Source: Verticillium longisporum (taxonomy: Eukaryota > Ascomycota > Sordariomycetes > Glomerellales > Plectosphaerellaceae). Taken from it: a stretch of 64,000 nucleotides of DNA. The notes beneath the pieces are model-generated. The model saw nothing but the letters and a program-made list of their open reading frames with translations. It had not been told where the DNA came from and searched no databases. The translations under genes and the position numbers were made by a program. Each line of letters begins with the position of its first letter. The stretch's first letter is position 1. This document shows, piece after piece, positions 11,414 to 25,000 of this stretch. The stretch covers positions 2,356,001-2,420,000 of the forward strand of contig JAETXT010000006.1 in assembly GCA_019188255.1 (NCBI GenBank), read 5' to 3'.

Positions 11414-14400
11414 GAGCTTGATTCTAGGAACATGTTCACCAGAGGGAGCGAATTCGTCGTCGCTTTATAGCCATTGCTTGCCTTTGTGAACATGACATGC
11501 CTCTTTGAGTTGGCGCGTAGCACCACATGCCAGTCTCAACGAGACAGCGGGCGATCCCGAAGAACCTAAAATCTGCCACGGCTCGAGATAATGCCTCCCT
11601 GCCAGGGTCGGCATCAGCTGGTGGCATCAAACGGGAAGGCCAGTCGGCTCTGCAGCATGTCGCATGCTCCCTCCTGTTCGTCCCTGAAACCCGACTTATC
11701 GGAGCCAGAAGCAAGCGCACGATGGCATCCCACCCCCGCGGCAGTGCAGTCTGTTTTGGTGCACCATCGCCGGCCATTCGCAGATCCGGCCATCTAATAC
11801 CCCTCATTACTCGCCGGGCGTGATGCCCTCTTCATTGGCTGTTGGGCCGTTTGGGTGCCGATGCTGTGAGCGGCTAGTATCGTTTCGTCCCGCGACTCAT
11901 CAAGCTGAAGGCCAGTGAGAAGCTGGGGCCGTCCCACGTTATCTCGCTCCCCCTTTTCGGCCAGCTTAACCCACACCCCACAAACACCAGTGCCGACCGC
12001 AAGCTAAGATCATGGCGCTCCAGCGATTGGCAATGATGTGCATGGCCCTGTCAACCTTCCTCTTCAGGCGGCGGAAATGGCCGATGCGTCGTTAGGGTCG
12101 GGGGCCCGAGGGAAATTGGGATGATCGTCCGGGTGTCAGGACTCAAGGACTGATCCGCCATCGGAGATGCTTCTCTCAACAACATCGCGTCTTACCGCCA
12201 GATAGCATCGCAAAATCCCGAGGGGCAAGAGTCAGACCAAGGTGAGGTAAGGCGCCGGAGGCTGGATAAGATGCGGGCCATTGTCTGTTCCCAGCATCGC
12301 CCTTCCATGCGCCCTTCCTCGCCCCTCCTCAAAACAGGGCAGCTCGACCGAAAAACATACGTAAAGCCCCAATGGCAATCTACGACAAGCCTATAGCATT
12401 GGGTGAATTGGTCACATGCTCACGCCCGAGTGGAAACCAAACTTTCTTGCAACACCGGTTATCACAGTGACATGCCGAAACCGAAGTCGGTCTGCGCATC
12501 CCACCATAGCCAAGCTCCGGAGGATCCGCTGGCCATTTGTGGGGAATCGTGCGTCCCTGCATTTCTGGCGCTGGCAGATGCGAGTCTATCTTAAGCTTAT
12601 CTGTGCGGCATCGTCAACGGTGGGCACCGAGACCGGTCGTCTAGCTGTTGCGACTTCAGATCAAAGTCGCAATAGCATGACATCGCACGAACACCATGTT
12701 GGCCAACTGTCTATGAGGGAGGTTACTACGACTGCCAACGCTCTACACCACTGACCTGCGAAAGCAGTGGAACCTAGCCGCCCGTGGCCTCCATGCATAT
12801 AAACAGTCGACGAGGTATGCTTGAAGTATGTGCAGCTCACGTAGCTGTTCCATTGAGAGAACAATGCGACCTGATGTTACCACAAGCCTTTTGATAAAAT
12901 CAAGCTTTCCTGACCCACCCCGGGAATAAGACTTGTCAAGTCCTCTCTCTGACCTCTCAATGGCCACGTGTCAGTCGAGTAGAGCAAGAGCTGAGCCGTC
13001 GCTCAACCAATTTAACGATACCTGGCTGTAACGAACATGGTCCGATACAAGCGCCCACTAAATACGAGTGCAATTCACAGTCGTCCTGCTACGGTCTGAC
13101 CCTAAAATGGCCTAATGACAGCTCATACGCCGGTAAGCTGGCTCAAGCCTCACCTATCCGATGGATCTTAAGATATATGTACTGCATCAAGGCCATAGGC
13201 TGTACTGAGAAACGACTGGCAGCCCAGGAGCGTGCGTAGAGCTCCATCTTGCGACCTGCTTCTAATTGCACCTATCAGTTATCGTGGTACGCACCTCATA
13301 TCATATTTGAACCGGAGCTTCACTCAATGCTTTCAGTACGTTGAGAATGTTCAATAAATGAATGTTCACGGTAAAGATCCGATGATGTGCTGGGCATGGT
13401 TGTTGTTAGAGTCAAGTAACCTACCACAAATACAATGAATTCGCTTGTACACAATCTTGTAATAGCCCCTAGAGAGTCTCATTCCACGTACATCTCTTGG
13501 CTTGCTTATCGAGATTCCACTCTTCTAGCATTGACTCAAAGCAAGTCGATCAGTCCTCATAATCTTTTGGATACCTTTGTAAAACACCCGTGACAGCGGT
13601 GAATATTAGCTAAATAATTCTGCGCTATGTAAAGGAGCATGGTATTGAGGAAGGAATGCAAACAGGTGAAGCACAACAGTGCTAACAGCATGTCGATAAC
13701 ACGCCAGCCAGGCTGCGATGGGCCCGCTGTATAAAGAAAGATCTGCGTGGGAGGTAAGATAGAATTCTCGTCGGCAGCAATATTCCTCAACAAGGCCTTT
13801 AACCCCGCGTCGAAGCCTTCCCTGTATAAATACTTGCTCTCAATCTTTCGTTGCCCTAAACGAGGCGGCTTAAGACATTGTTGGGAGGTCTAGCGCTACA
13901 AATCATGGTGCATTCTTCAGCAGAGCCCAAGGATCTCTGAACCTTTCGCCAAAGACAGAGGCCGGCTGGCATCTGACACCCTTAGCCTTCACTGGTTGAG
14001 GTCGAGGCACAAGCGCAGTGCTCGGGGGCTTCGTGTCTTCGGACTCCTTTTTACATCTGTATGTCAGCTGTGTTGCTTTGTGTTTCTGCAAAATACTTTC
14101 GACGTCGATAGAAGGCACGAGTCATTTCAGCAGCGATAGACCGCAGTATGGAAATTCTGATGCGCCACAGATTAGAGAGCGACAGTTGGTCCGGCTATGT
14201 GTGTACCACGAGACGCATAGACAATGCGAAGTGTCACCTTTGTCACAAAACAAGGCCATGTGTATGGCTTCAATTAGATGAGGAAGTCAGCCTCAGACAA
14301 CCCTCCAAACGATGTTAGCCCATCCGCTTGATGCCATGCATTCTACAAAGTGAATACTGAATGGACGTGGCGTGAAGAGAGTAGCTATACGTGTATACTA

Positions 14401-15588
14401 AATGAAGTTGTATCCCCTACAAATGGCGATCACGGTGTTCGCGTCCGATGTCCCTCCTGAGCTCCCTCGTATCAAGCGAATTTGTAACAGTTGACGGAAA
14501 AGTGACAAGTAAATAATAAACATGGACAGCCCGAGGCCTGCGTAATTTGACTTACAACATACTCACCTCTCATTCACAGAAGCCCTGCAGTAACATCAGC
14601 TGGTGTACATGGAGTTTTACTACACATCGAGTTGAGGCTGGGTTCTCCGATGCTGGCCCCACCCGCACTCATGTTCGTACTAGATATTCCTTGTTTGAAT
14701 TTATTGATTCGTTGGCAAGATAAGGAAGTAGGCTCGTGAAACTTCCGATTCGGTTGTGATACCTTCTCAAGTTGATCCGAAGTTGCTTTGTTGCAGAGCA
14801 TGGTTTCACGCAACAAAACTATTGATGCAAAAAGCAAGTTTCAAGCCAAATACAAAGTTTCTAGGATGTACTATGACTCCATTTCAAACTACGAGATGAA
14901 CCTGAGCTACACATAGCCGAGGTCACAGGTCAACGAGGAGCACATTCATTTCCAGTTTCCCAGTCGTGGAATAAAGAGACGTAATGACCAGGCCGACGAA
15001 GAGGCTTAGCCAGAAAGGAGAAGTATAAGACGAAACAGGAAACAAGAAGTGCCAACAACAGTCGCTCGGAATATCTTACCTTACTTGCACTTGCGATACA
15101 AGCCCTTCACAATGGAACGAGGTACGAAGATGAAGCTGCAGGCCCTGCTGCCGTTGATGTCACTGGGTGAATAAAAGTATCAGTCACGTGGAGATGCTAT
15201 TGTATTTGGCTTTCAATTGAGTTCGGACAGTCGCCTTTGAGGGCATCGCATACAAGGAAATACGAGTGGTTGGTTTAGTGCCGTTGGTCCAACACTGCGA
15301 ACCCCGCGCTCATGGCACTGAAGGGTTGGCCCCACATGGAACCCGATCGAGGGGTCCCACGAAAGCACAGACCACGTGCCGAGCAGAAGATCCATCCACG
15401 AAACCGATAAGCTCTCCAGCTCTAATCGGATCACAGGCCGCCAAAATTTCCAGCCCGTTGTGTGCAGAGACCAACACGCCCAAACCCGGCGATACCACCG
15501 CCCAACGAGATCCAAGGTCGTCTGTTCCTTCGCCCCTCAGGAGGCTAGACCTCTCACATAGACACCTTCCTCATATCAATCCGCAGCC
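11414..15588. other. 4.2 kb gene-free stretch
   Basis: Only short open frames occur here, such as a 71-codon one at 14118-13903 (minus), and none is recognised. Base composition varies between GC-rich (11.4-12.5 kb) and AT-richer (12.8-14.9 kb). I see no RNA gene. Confidence 0.45.
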
Positions 15589-16302
15589 ATGGCCCCCACG
15601 AACACAGGCCCATCCTCCGGCCCCCTACCGACAACGACCGACTTCAACACAATCTACAACCGCATCGCCCTCGCCTCAGCCAAGCAAGCCAGCTTCCTCA
15701 CCTCCATGCGCGCAAAGTACCCGAGCCTCCAGCGCCCCTCCGCCTCGTCCTCCGCCGCGGCGTCCAGCGCCGGCTTCTCCGCCCCTTCAACCGCGACGAC
15801 CCCCGGCGCCGGCCCGACAATGGCCCAGATCCGCGCGGCGCACGAGGACGACGCGGCACTGCGCTTCGAGCCCATCAATGCAGGGCTGGGATACAGGCCG
15901 TCCAAGGCCGAGACGGAGACGGACGCGGCGACGAGGGAGCTCGGGCGGAAATTGCTGGGCAAGAGAGGCAGGGAGCAGCAGCGGCGGGGTCAGGACGTCA
16001 GGAGGAGGGTCGTCGTCGAGGAGAGCGACGATGACGAGGGCAGAAGTGGGGTGGGGCGACGGAAACGAGCGAGAGTCGTGCCGCAGGCTGAGGTACGAGA
16101 CGAGGAAGAAGGCGACGCTGCTGGGGATGAGGACATGGACGATGGAGAGCCGGACACGACAATCGGTGTTGCGGAAGTTGAGGCCGAACCCGTGGTAGAG
16201 CCGCCAACGTTGACGAAAGCCGTGGCTGAGATGAACGATGGGGCGCAGAGCAAGAAGAAGAAAAAAAAGTCGAAGAACAAGTCGAAGACGAGAGCGGAAT
16301 AG
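15589..16302 (+). CDS. small fungal nuclear-type protein, function unknown
   Basis: Single exon of 237 codons. The N-terminal third has a helical segment (DFNTIYNRIALASAKQASFL) followed by an Ala/Ser-rich linker. The centre has a FEPINAGLGYRPSK motif and LGRKLLGKRG. The C-terminal half alternates acidic stretches (EESDDDEG, DEEEGDAAGDEDMDD) with basic ones (RRKRARV, and a final K7 run followed by SKNKSK), typical of nuclear or nucleolar proteins. The LG.G motif followed by LLGK resembles the uncharacterised DUF3245-type fungal family, but I cannot verify this. The ORF is clearly real: acidic/basic patterning and codon use match the neighbours. Confidence 0.65.
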   Translation: MAPTNTGPSSGPLPTTTDFNTIYNRIALASAKQASFLTSMRAKYPSLQRPSASSSAAASSAGFSAPSTATTPGAGPTMAQIRAAHEDDAALRFEPINAGLGYRPSKAETETDAATRELGRKLLGKRGREQQRRGQDVRRRVVVEESDDDEGRSGVGRRKRARVVPQAEVRDEEEGDAAGDEDMDDGEPDTTIGVAEVEAEPVVEPPTLTKAVAEMNDGAQSKKKKKKSKNKSKTRAE

Positions 16303-16988
16303 CCAGTTCCTTCTGTCTGAATTCAAGATCAACTTCACCAAGTCCAAATGTAATTCCTCGCCAACGATTCCGGCACACATTTTGACAACAATTTACAAAG
16401 GCTACAGTTGGAGATCAACACGCAGTGTGAATTTCCTTATCGCCCCAGGGGTTACTCCTGCGCAACAACTATGGAACGAGTGATATTACAAACCGTCGAC
16501 TCCTCCTTCGTCCAACGGAGTCATCACCTCGTGATATACGAGCATATGAGAAAGTCCTTCCGTCTCACCGCAATATATTGTACACTGCCAGCACCATCTC
16601 CCGTCAAGCCTGTCGTCGGGAATGGCGGGCGACTGCATCGCCTCAGTCCACGTACTGGCGAACCGGCCACGAAGGTTTGCGAAAGCCTGATGAGCGGCTC
16701 CTTGCGTTTTGGCGAACCCTCAGGCAGACGCTGACGTTCGCCGGGCAGGGCAATTAATTGGCAATATCCTTTTCGTGATTCGTTTCCCGATCCGAGATGG
16801 CACCATCTCGGCGCAGGTCAATGATTAATGTTCCATCCACCCTGTTCCCTGTCGGCCGACTCCAGTTGGATGTGCTCCGAATCTAAAAGCAAACCCATCG
16901 TGATATCGTCAATACTGTCACATGATGTACCGGCATCTCAATCTTCAGGCAAAGTGGCTCGTATCTATGCGGTTGCGGAGAGACGGTA
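16303..16988. other. convergent 3' flanks, no gene
   Basis: This is the 686 bp between the ends of two convergent genes. Only short, overlapping frames occur; it probably holds both 3' UTRs. Confidence 0.55.
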
Positions 16989-19042
16989 TCACTGCATCCG
17001 TTTGCGTTTCCTGTCATCGTCGCCGCGGAGGTCATCGTCCTCATCGTCACGTTCAGCGATGTCGGTGGGGTTCAGTATGTGGGCCATGCTTCCGCGGCGA
17101 GTGGGAGGAAGCGAGCTGTCTTTAACAGCCAGACTACCGCGGCTCGCCGAGTTCCATGACCAACCAGCAAAAGAGTCCGGGCCGCCACCAACTCCGCCTC
17201 CACCGCCGTTGTGGAAGTTGGAAGGCGGCGGCGGCGTTGCCGGCCTCGATGACGGATGATGCTGGGAGGCGGACTGCAAAGAGTACGTCGAAAGTGAGTC
17301 CCGAATGCGCTGATCCTCTGGCGCGACGCGGCTTGGTGACGAGGGCCAATGCGTCGATGGCGGTCCGGATGACGGCAATGGTGGATTGCCTTGCCATCCG
17401 GGAGCCCGAATATCTGCCGAGGTGTGCCGACGAGCAAGACTTCCCGGAGGCGGATCAATCTCCGAGTGCGCAACCTGTGCGAGCGGGTGGGGTTGCGGGG
17501 GAGGTGGCGGTGCTCCTCGCAGCGGAGAAGGTGATTGCGGCGCGGTGTTTGATCCGATGGAGCTGTAGCGTCGTTGCGTGCTGATAGACAGGTTTGAGGG
17601 GATTGGCGGTCGGTGGAAGTTCCCCTGACCTCGTGCCGAGGGTACCGTCAGGTTGGTCCTCCTAGGGTCGTCTTGGGGCATCTGTCGTGGAGAGACGGGG
17701 GCGTTCTCAATGTTGGAAAAGTACGAACGGCTTGCAGAGAACGGCGGCTCAGGCTCGTCGACAGACCGGAGTAGGTCAGCCTGACGGTGCATCTCGGACT
17801 GCAGATTGATGACTAGAAATAGTCAGTTAGTGCTGGAGCAACTCTATATTGGAAGTACTGTAACCTGCCGTCTCGGTAAACAGGATGTCCTTGGTCAGGA
17901 ACAAGACCCAAGACCGCTCTTGAAAGTTCCTGATTGAACTGCAGCAATCGTGTCATTGTTTCCATGACGGCCTGGTGCTTGATGTGCATGAAGTGCGCAC
18001 TCTCTTCGCTTCGTTGAAGGCGCATGCTCAAATCGTACAAAGCGTGCTCGACACTGCCTCCCCTCGTCTCAGCACTTTCTGGAGGTGGCGGAGGCATGGG
18101 CTCTGCAGGTGTGCCTGGCTGCGAAGTGCTGGGCTTGGTGTTCGGATAGTCGCGGTGGACGAGCGCGTGACGCGACGCCCGGCGCTTGATCTCTCGTAGA
18201 CCCACGAGGTCACCTCTCTTGAAGTTCCCGTTGCCGTGCTTAAACTCCCAAAGTGCCATGTCCGGATTGCCCGTGTGGAATGCATCGCTCACTGTTGCTG
18301 CGCGTCAGTTGTCATGCGAATACCTTGGTGGCCGGGCGAGACTGCAAACTGACCTTTATGGAAGCCATACATGTTCAACTGTCGCACAAAAGAGGAGATG
18401 TTGGTGTGTTTGAAGTATTGCCTAGCCCAGTGGTCAGTCCATCCGTAGGTCTGCTCGTGAAATCGCTGGCAAGAACGTACGCAAGAACTTTAGAGAAATC
18501 GGGGGACGGAGACATGACGAAGCTCTCGGCCGTAGGTGACCACGATATCAAGTGCTGTATACTTGGGTCTTCCAGCATGCTAGAGCCGTGTTAGCAACAG
18601 ACCAGCACGCCACATGGCACCGTCGCAGTTCTCACTTGTAAAGCTTGTGGATGAAGGCCGTCTGCACAATCTTTGGCTGGTGCACAGCCGCCGCCGCCGC
18701 CGCCGGCGGGGCTGGCATGGAGCTCATGTGGCCAGCAGGTTGAGATGCGCCCGGCGACGTGTTCTTCGCGCCTGGTTCTGGGGTGCCGCTGCCGTTGCCG
18801 TTGCCAGTGCCATTGTTGTTGCTCCCACCGTTGATGCTGGTGCCGTTTTGCGAATGGGGGGGCGATCGACCGCCGGCGGTGGTGGGCGTCGTGATCTCCA
18901 TGGGATCTCCCGGCGAGGGGGCAGATGTTTGGATAGTCGGGGTCGGGATGGGGACGATGCGAGTAGTGGTGGATGGTGATGAACCGTCATGGCCATCGGG
19001 TGGCAGAGGAACAGCCTGCTGACTCTCAATCGCGGCAGCCAT
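16989..19042 (-). CDS. SFL1: HSF-type transcription regulator, SFL1-like
   Basis: Five exons: 19042-18636, 18579-18481, 18421-18354, 18291-17869 and 17812-16989, together 1821 nt (606 residues). The N-terminus is Pro/Ser/Gly-rich with an Ala run. The HSF DNA-binding domain covers about residues 130-235: IVQTAFIHKLYNMLEDP, SIQHLISWSPTAESFVM, HTNISSFVRQLNMYGFHK, WEFKHGNGNFKRGDL and IKRRASRH. A heptad-like region follows (~270-340), then a disordered tail ending GSMAHILNPTDIAERDDED and RKRKRMQ. SFL1 proteins repress flocculation or hyphal genes in yeasts; that role here is inference. The fourth intron needs a GC donor (GCAGGT at 17868): the canonical GT four bases on breaks the frame. A 5' UTR intron acceptor (branch CTAAC, then GTGCAG) lies just upstream of the ATG. 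Confidence 0.85.
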
Positions 19043-22000
19043 TTGCGCTGCACGATGCAAGCATGCAGGTTAGCAGGGCAAGACAACAAGAGCGCAGAGG
19101 AGAGGAAAGAGGAGTTGTTCGGCGGAGAAAGCAAGACAACCTAGAGGCCAGAGCGTCGCGAGGCGCCCCTCAGGGAAGCATGGGGAGGATGGGCCAAGAG
19201 AGACAAGGCAGGCAAGCGGCCGCGGGCGCGCACACGCACACACACATACGCACGCACGCAAATGGCCCGCCTGTGTGCAGACCGGGGTTCGGATTCTGGA
19301 GGCAGGGACTGGCATGGATCTCGGGGGAAAAAGAAGAGAGGAGAAGAGAGAAGAGAAGAGAGGGGACAGTGCACACGTACCTCATGTCTTCAGCTCGGGG
19401 AGAAGCGTGGTGGGGAGTCAGGGCAGAAAGGTTGAAAGTCGAAGAGTTCGATCTGAGATCGTAATAGAACGATAGATCGTGGAGATGGATGGCAGGTCAG
19501 TGGGTTGCTTTATCCGTGGAGTTGCTGCTCTGGCTCTGGTACGGAATCGTCTCCTAATAACGGACTGGCGTTTCTGCTACTGCTGCTGAGCTGCACCTGT
19601 TGGGTCCCGAACGAGCTGCTGACTGGGTGTGCTTGGTGCTCAGTGCTTGGTGCTTGCGCTCGGTGCCGGGTCCGTGTGTGGGCTTGGTGGATATGCGCGT
19701 AACCCGGTCGGACAGGGCTTATGAATGGGCAAGGGGACGCTGGCAGGCGGACGGGCGGGCGGGCGGGCGGTTGGTTGGCCTTGTTTGCGTGTCTGTCTTG
19801 TCTGTCGGTACCTGGGGGTTAGGTCGGAGATGCAGTACAAGCAGATGGCGCGGCTGGCAGTGGGGAAACTCTGGCGTCGTGGGTAGAAAACGCCAGCGAT
19901 TGAGATTCGGTGAAGGATCGATACTGGCGGGTGCCGAAGATCTTGGTCGAGAATATTCAAGGAGAGGATGGGTGGTTGCTGGCGTTCGGGCGGCGTTGCG
20001 AAGTAATATGACGGAATGGATGGCGGGCTGGTGGAGGACAAAGGTAATCGAGTCGGGTGCATGAAGGCGAGGAGGCTGGCTGGCCGATGATGAGGCACGA
20101 TCAAGGTGTGAGTGTACCTTAGGCCTAGGGGAGGAAGGGGGTATCGAGGGGCCTGGGCAGAGGGCTAGGGTCGAAGTTGGCTGGTGGGGTGGGCTTCGAG
20201 GCTGCCAGACCTGAGTCGGGAGTCGACCGTCGCCGTGTGGCGCCGAGACCGCGGGCGTATAGGAGGTGCAGGAGCCACTGGCAGGTAGGATCAGCAGCTG
20301 GCGCGACGGCTGTGGGAGGGTGAGGGGGAGCTTCCAGGTTGTGTTGGATAGGTATGTGATGAAGGAGAATGCAGGGGATTGTGGAAGGCCCTGACTGTTA
20401 GGATTAGGTTCTCGGCCTTGTGTGGATCAGAGACCGAGACTCGCGGTGCTAACAGGGAGCCTTACCACGCTGACTTCGAGGTCCACTCAGCAAGGCTTCA
20501 GGGACCTTGCAGATACAGATAGGTACCTACTATGTACTATGTACTCTGCACAGGATCTCGTCTCTGTACGGGCAGATTGGACAGGTGTCCGGCAGTCGTT
20601 CAGAGCTCTTAAACCTCCGGCTGCTGCAGCATAAGCCCCAAGTCGAGTTCCAATTCCAGTTCGATCGATGACGATGCTTCACGGCTGGAACGGAGGCGGT
20701 CTGATGACCGAACTTGTCTGAGGGTTGACCGCAACGGATCGTAAATATGGTCAAATGTCACCTCGACCAGCGACAGGGCGCGTGTCAGGAGAGGAATGTG
20801 TGGCGCGAGGTAATGTTGCTGTTGATGATGGCTGACGGGCCGAGGAGCTTGGACTTGGGAATTCGATGGGCGGCCAGCCACGACAATTGTCGACAAGGAT
20901 ACGTGGGTACCAATAGCGTGGTGGGAACAGACGGGTTCTGCTCTGGCGTCGTGGTGGATTATGGCTTGATGATGAGGATGCTGACCAGCAGTCCGTCCTT
21001 GTTCATGGCCCGTCTTGGACATTCTCACGTTTCGTTCCATATTTGCTTCTTTGCGTGGAGAGCATCGTCTCCCGTCCCTGGTCTCTTGTCACCTGTGCCT
21101 GTCCCGGTGCCTCCTGTCCACTGTGGCCAAATCGGATTCTTTTTCGCCAGAGGATCGTACCGGCGATTGGAAGGCACGGTCTAGTGGAGTGGTGATGGAA
21201 TATCGGTTCCATGGATCCAAGATCCATCGCAGCCCAAGACTCGGCGGACCAGAGCCCAAGACCACCCCAAGACACTCGGACCTTGGATGATCAGACACTC
21301 GATCAATACTCCGACAGGGTCCAGACCAGTCAAGCCAGTTAAGGACACGTCCACCGTAGCCCCGTTGATTGAGGTAAGGACCACAAGGGACCAAGGCAGG
21401 CGGGGAAAGGCGCCTTTGGCTGGCTGGACTGCGCCTTCTCTCCAGCCTTACCTTCTAGCCAAGTAAGGTACCTAGGTAAGGTACTTTGCGGTAGGTCGGT
21501 ATTTTAGGCAGGTACCTGCCTGGCAAGAACCCTCTGGTGCCATGGCCGACCTTGACTGCCTCCTCCTATCTAAGTAAAAGCTTGCCCCTTGTCACTCCCT
21601 GTTCCGTGTGTCTGTCGCCGGCATGGCTCCTACTAGCTCCAGCACCTCGGTACAGGTAGGTGAGGTACTACACAACAGATATCTACAGGGTCCTGTGCAC
21701 AATCCAGCTCTGTTCTGTCTCTGTCTCCATGGCGAATTAACGATGGCCAACCTTCACTCGTTGAGCTCTTCTTCCACCATCCCTGCTATCCAAAACGTTC
21801 AGCTTCCAGCATGTCTCACTCGTGCATTTTCATCTTCGTACTTTTGACACGGTGGATTCGAGAAATCCCACGAGCTTGCGACGTCAAAGGCCTGACTGGT
21901 CGATGAGGAATTCCTTACCATCCACGCCATGTCACTCGGAACATGCACGATGCTAGGAACAATTAGCCACCTCGACCCCTCCAGCCATGATTGCCTTGAC

Positions 22001-25000
22001 CGTTGAGACAGCGCACGGATCTAATCGGTGTCGGTGCTCAACCATCTTTGGAACCCAACGAGCACGTCACGGTATCTGTCTTTTCTCAGATCCGGGGCAA
22101 TGTAGCGGGAAGACGAGACTGTCGACCATGGCGCATGTCCGTGCCCATCTCTCTGGAGTATTGTGGATTGTCCTGGTCGCCTGTACAATCAATCCATCAA
22201 TCGCACATCCATCGTTCCTGGGGGAGCAGCTAAAATCTTCGAGTCCAAGCTCCTGGCCCAGTCCGACCGCGGGAGCTTTTCCGGCACGCGGCGCCCCTTC
22301 ACACTCGAACTGATATGACCGCCTGGGTAATAGTGGTGGTGGACACTGCTCAAGTGTAAGTATCAGTGGGTTGGATTGGATGAACTACGATCGCCGGAAA
22401 GGGCTACCTCCGATCTTCGAAGCCCTTCGTCCCCCTCCAGGCCGAGACACGACCTGTCACTAACCATGCTAGAGCATGCTGATGCTCAGAAGCATGCGAG
22501 CTGTCCCACCTCTTTCTTGCGACTTTGCGAAACGCAGTGTTGCGGCTGGGAGTGCATGATTGCAGCTGCTTCTCGTCCAGTCGGCCAGTCACCGCTACCT
22601 TGGATGGAGACCTTGATCCTTCGAATGTCGTCTAGCGCGTGCTCGTGGTTATGGAGGCCCCTTTTCTTCCTAAATCACACCCTCCATTATGTTCAGCTCG
22701 AGGGCCCGCAAAGCCGAGGGCCACGACTCCCCAATCGCTCGCCCAGCTGGTGGACAGGTGATGCCTGATGCCTGACTGAAGAAAGAAAAGAGCCGTGAAG
22801 CGAGCGACGTCTTTGATTTGTATGTGGCGGCTCTTGCTTCTGGTGTGCTGTCATTGGCATCCAAGACCCCTTCCGAGGCGACATGCTCAACAGCAGGATT
22901 CAATGCACGCAATCAAGCCAGCCCACGCGGCAGGCTGTCCCATCGAGACGCATCTTTCTTGGCTCTCACGCGCAACAGATGAAAGGGGGAAGATTTGGGG
23001 TCAGGATCAACCACAGCTCCTCTATTGGCTGCATGCACTTGACGTGTCTTAACGCCACGATGTCCCGGCTCTCAGCGAGCGAGCTACGCTACGCTACCGC
23101 GAGGGCGTATCGTAGAGTAGGTACCTTACCTACCTCCTTACTGTAGGTACCCTACCCTGACTTGAACCCCCCACACCTCAAAAACAAGCCATTGGACCGC
23201 TTTCGAACCCAGCACGATACGCCGCCTCAGCTGGACAAGGTCTGACCCCCCCCTCTCTCTCTCTCGCTATCCCCCGCTTGACAATAGCCTGGTCGACAGA
23301 ATGACGCCACGAACCGATCTTGGTGGATGCGGCCAAACCGTGTCTGAAGTAGGTCGTCTTGAAGGTGAAGGGTACAGCCGGGAAACGAGCGAATGAGCGA
23401 CCGAACGAACGGCTGAAGAACCGAAGACCGAAGAAAAGCCTTGGCCACCACCAAAGGCAGAAGCAAAAGCAAGGCTGATCTCCGTATGCACGTTGTGCAG
23501 CTGCTACGCCCATGTGTTTCATCCTCGTCGGGAAGAACAAACATCCTCCCGCCCCTGTCGATTTCACAACACGCCAGGGAATAAGAAAATAAAAGGCACA
23601 ACCTTGAGAATTTTTCCCTATCATCGATTCAGGAGAGCCCCCCCCCCTTTTTGTCTGGTTGGACGGCTTTCTTTATGCTTCATCAAAAGAGACACCCCCC
23701 GATCGATAGCCCCTGGCCAACGATCTGACGGCAGTCGGTTCGACGCTGCTGCGGCCGTCCTTCTTCATCTGGCAGTATGACTTTTGGCCTCCTAGGCTCT
23801 ACCTACAGTAGGGTAGGGGTCAAGGGAGGAGGTGTGTGTGCTTGTACAGTATTGGTGTCCAATATCTTCCAGAAGCCGGTGGCTTTGTATCAGGTTGGAT
23901 TGACGTGCCATTGCTGTCCGTTTTCGGATCTAGCTTGTCCCCTGCTCTTTCTGGAAGCTGCTCCTGCGCGATCCGATTCGACAACTCAGACAGCACTTCA
24001 TCTCCCCATACAATGCTAGACACTCCCCCGAATGGGCTTTACTCGGCTGGTAGGGAATCGGCTCGTTCAGAAGCCTCGCCGCTTCTACCCTGGGTCGACC
24101 CTGAGCGAGCCTGATGCACTTCGCACCTGTCACCAATCTCTGGATGATGAGTTCACTGTAGAGCACATGATCTGCTTCTTGTTACATTAGCATTGAAGGG
24201 CTATTGATGACTCTTCCTTGCTTCGACCAAGGCCCCACGACTATCATAGCTTCCGTACAGGGGGGTGCCTTGACAAGAGTTCTTATCAAAAACCTTTGCC
24301 CTCGTTCAATACGAACCTTCCCCAGGCGCCATCATACTGCCCCACTTGCCATCCTGGCCCGGAACTGCTCGTTTGCATTTGCTTGCCAAAATGCTTGATG
24401 AGGCCATCTCAGGCAGCATCATCTATATTCAGCTCGCTTCCAACACTCGGAATTCCGGAAACTCTGGATCAAACTCTCTAGCTGCTATTATGTTCTCGTC
24501 CTTCAAAACTTCTTCCGTTGATAGTAATAAGGCGCTTGCGAAGAGGCTTTGTCGCGTCGGCCCCGCCCGTGTTCCGATTCCTGGTCCTCTCGACATCGCT
24601 GTCGAGGGCTCCCTTGCAGAGAATCGATCATCGAGTACACCGCTCTCGGCTGGCCGTAGATCTTCTCTTCTCTTGACGGTTGGGACCTCTTGGTGCAGCT
24701 TCCGCGCCAGAATCGAGAAGCATCCCACCAATGTCTGCAGAACCACCCGCCGCGGCCATCAGAAGGAGCGTCCGCGTAAGACTGTTCCTATACTCTATAT
24801 TAGCTTCGCGACGTTTCCTTCGGCTGCAACGTTGCCTACATCGCAGCCAGGTCAAGTGCGCATTGGTCATGTCGTTCTTGAGTGTCCGCGCTCTGAGGGC
24901 CCTCCGAACATGGAGGGCCGAACAGGCGGGTTGACTTGATTCCCATGTATTCCTGCTGAAAATATCTTGTGGGGCGCATTGTTTCTGTTTGAAGCAGCGT
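19043..25000. other. 6 kb gene-free region upstream of SFL1-like gene
   Basis: No supported gene on either strand. Notable contents are a polypurine tract (19325-19370), a CA/CG-rich run (19209-19262), a GGGC run near 19754-19775, and clusters of TAGGTACC-type words (20520-20545, 21455-21525, 23115-23160). Long regulatory regions are common upstream of fungal developmental regulators. A 197-codon frame at 24346-24939 lacks any recognisable features. Confidence 0.5.

Noticed and set aside
24346..24939. 197-codon plus-strand frame
   Set aside because: Basic, motif-free sequence with competing frames on the other strand; not supported as a gene.
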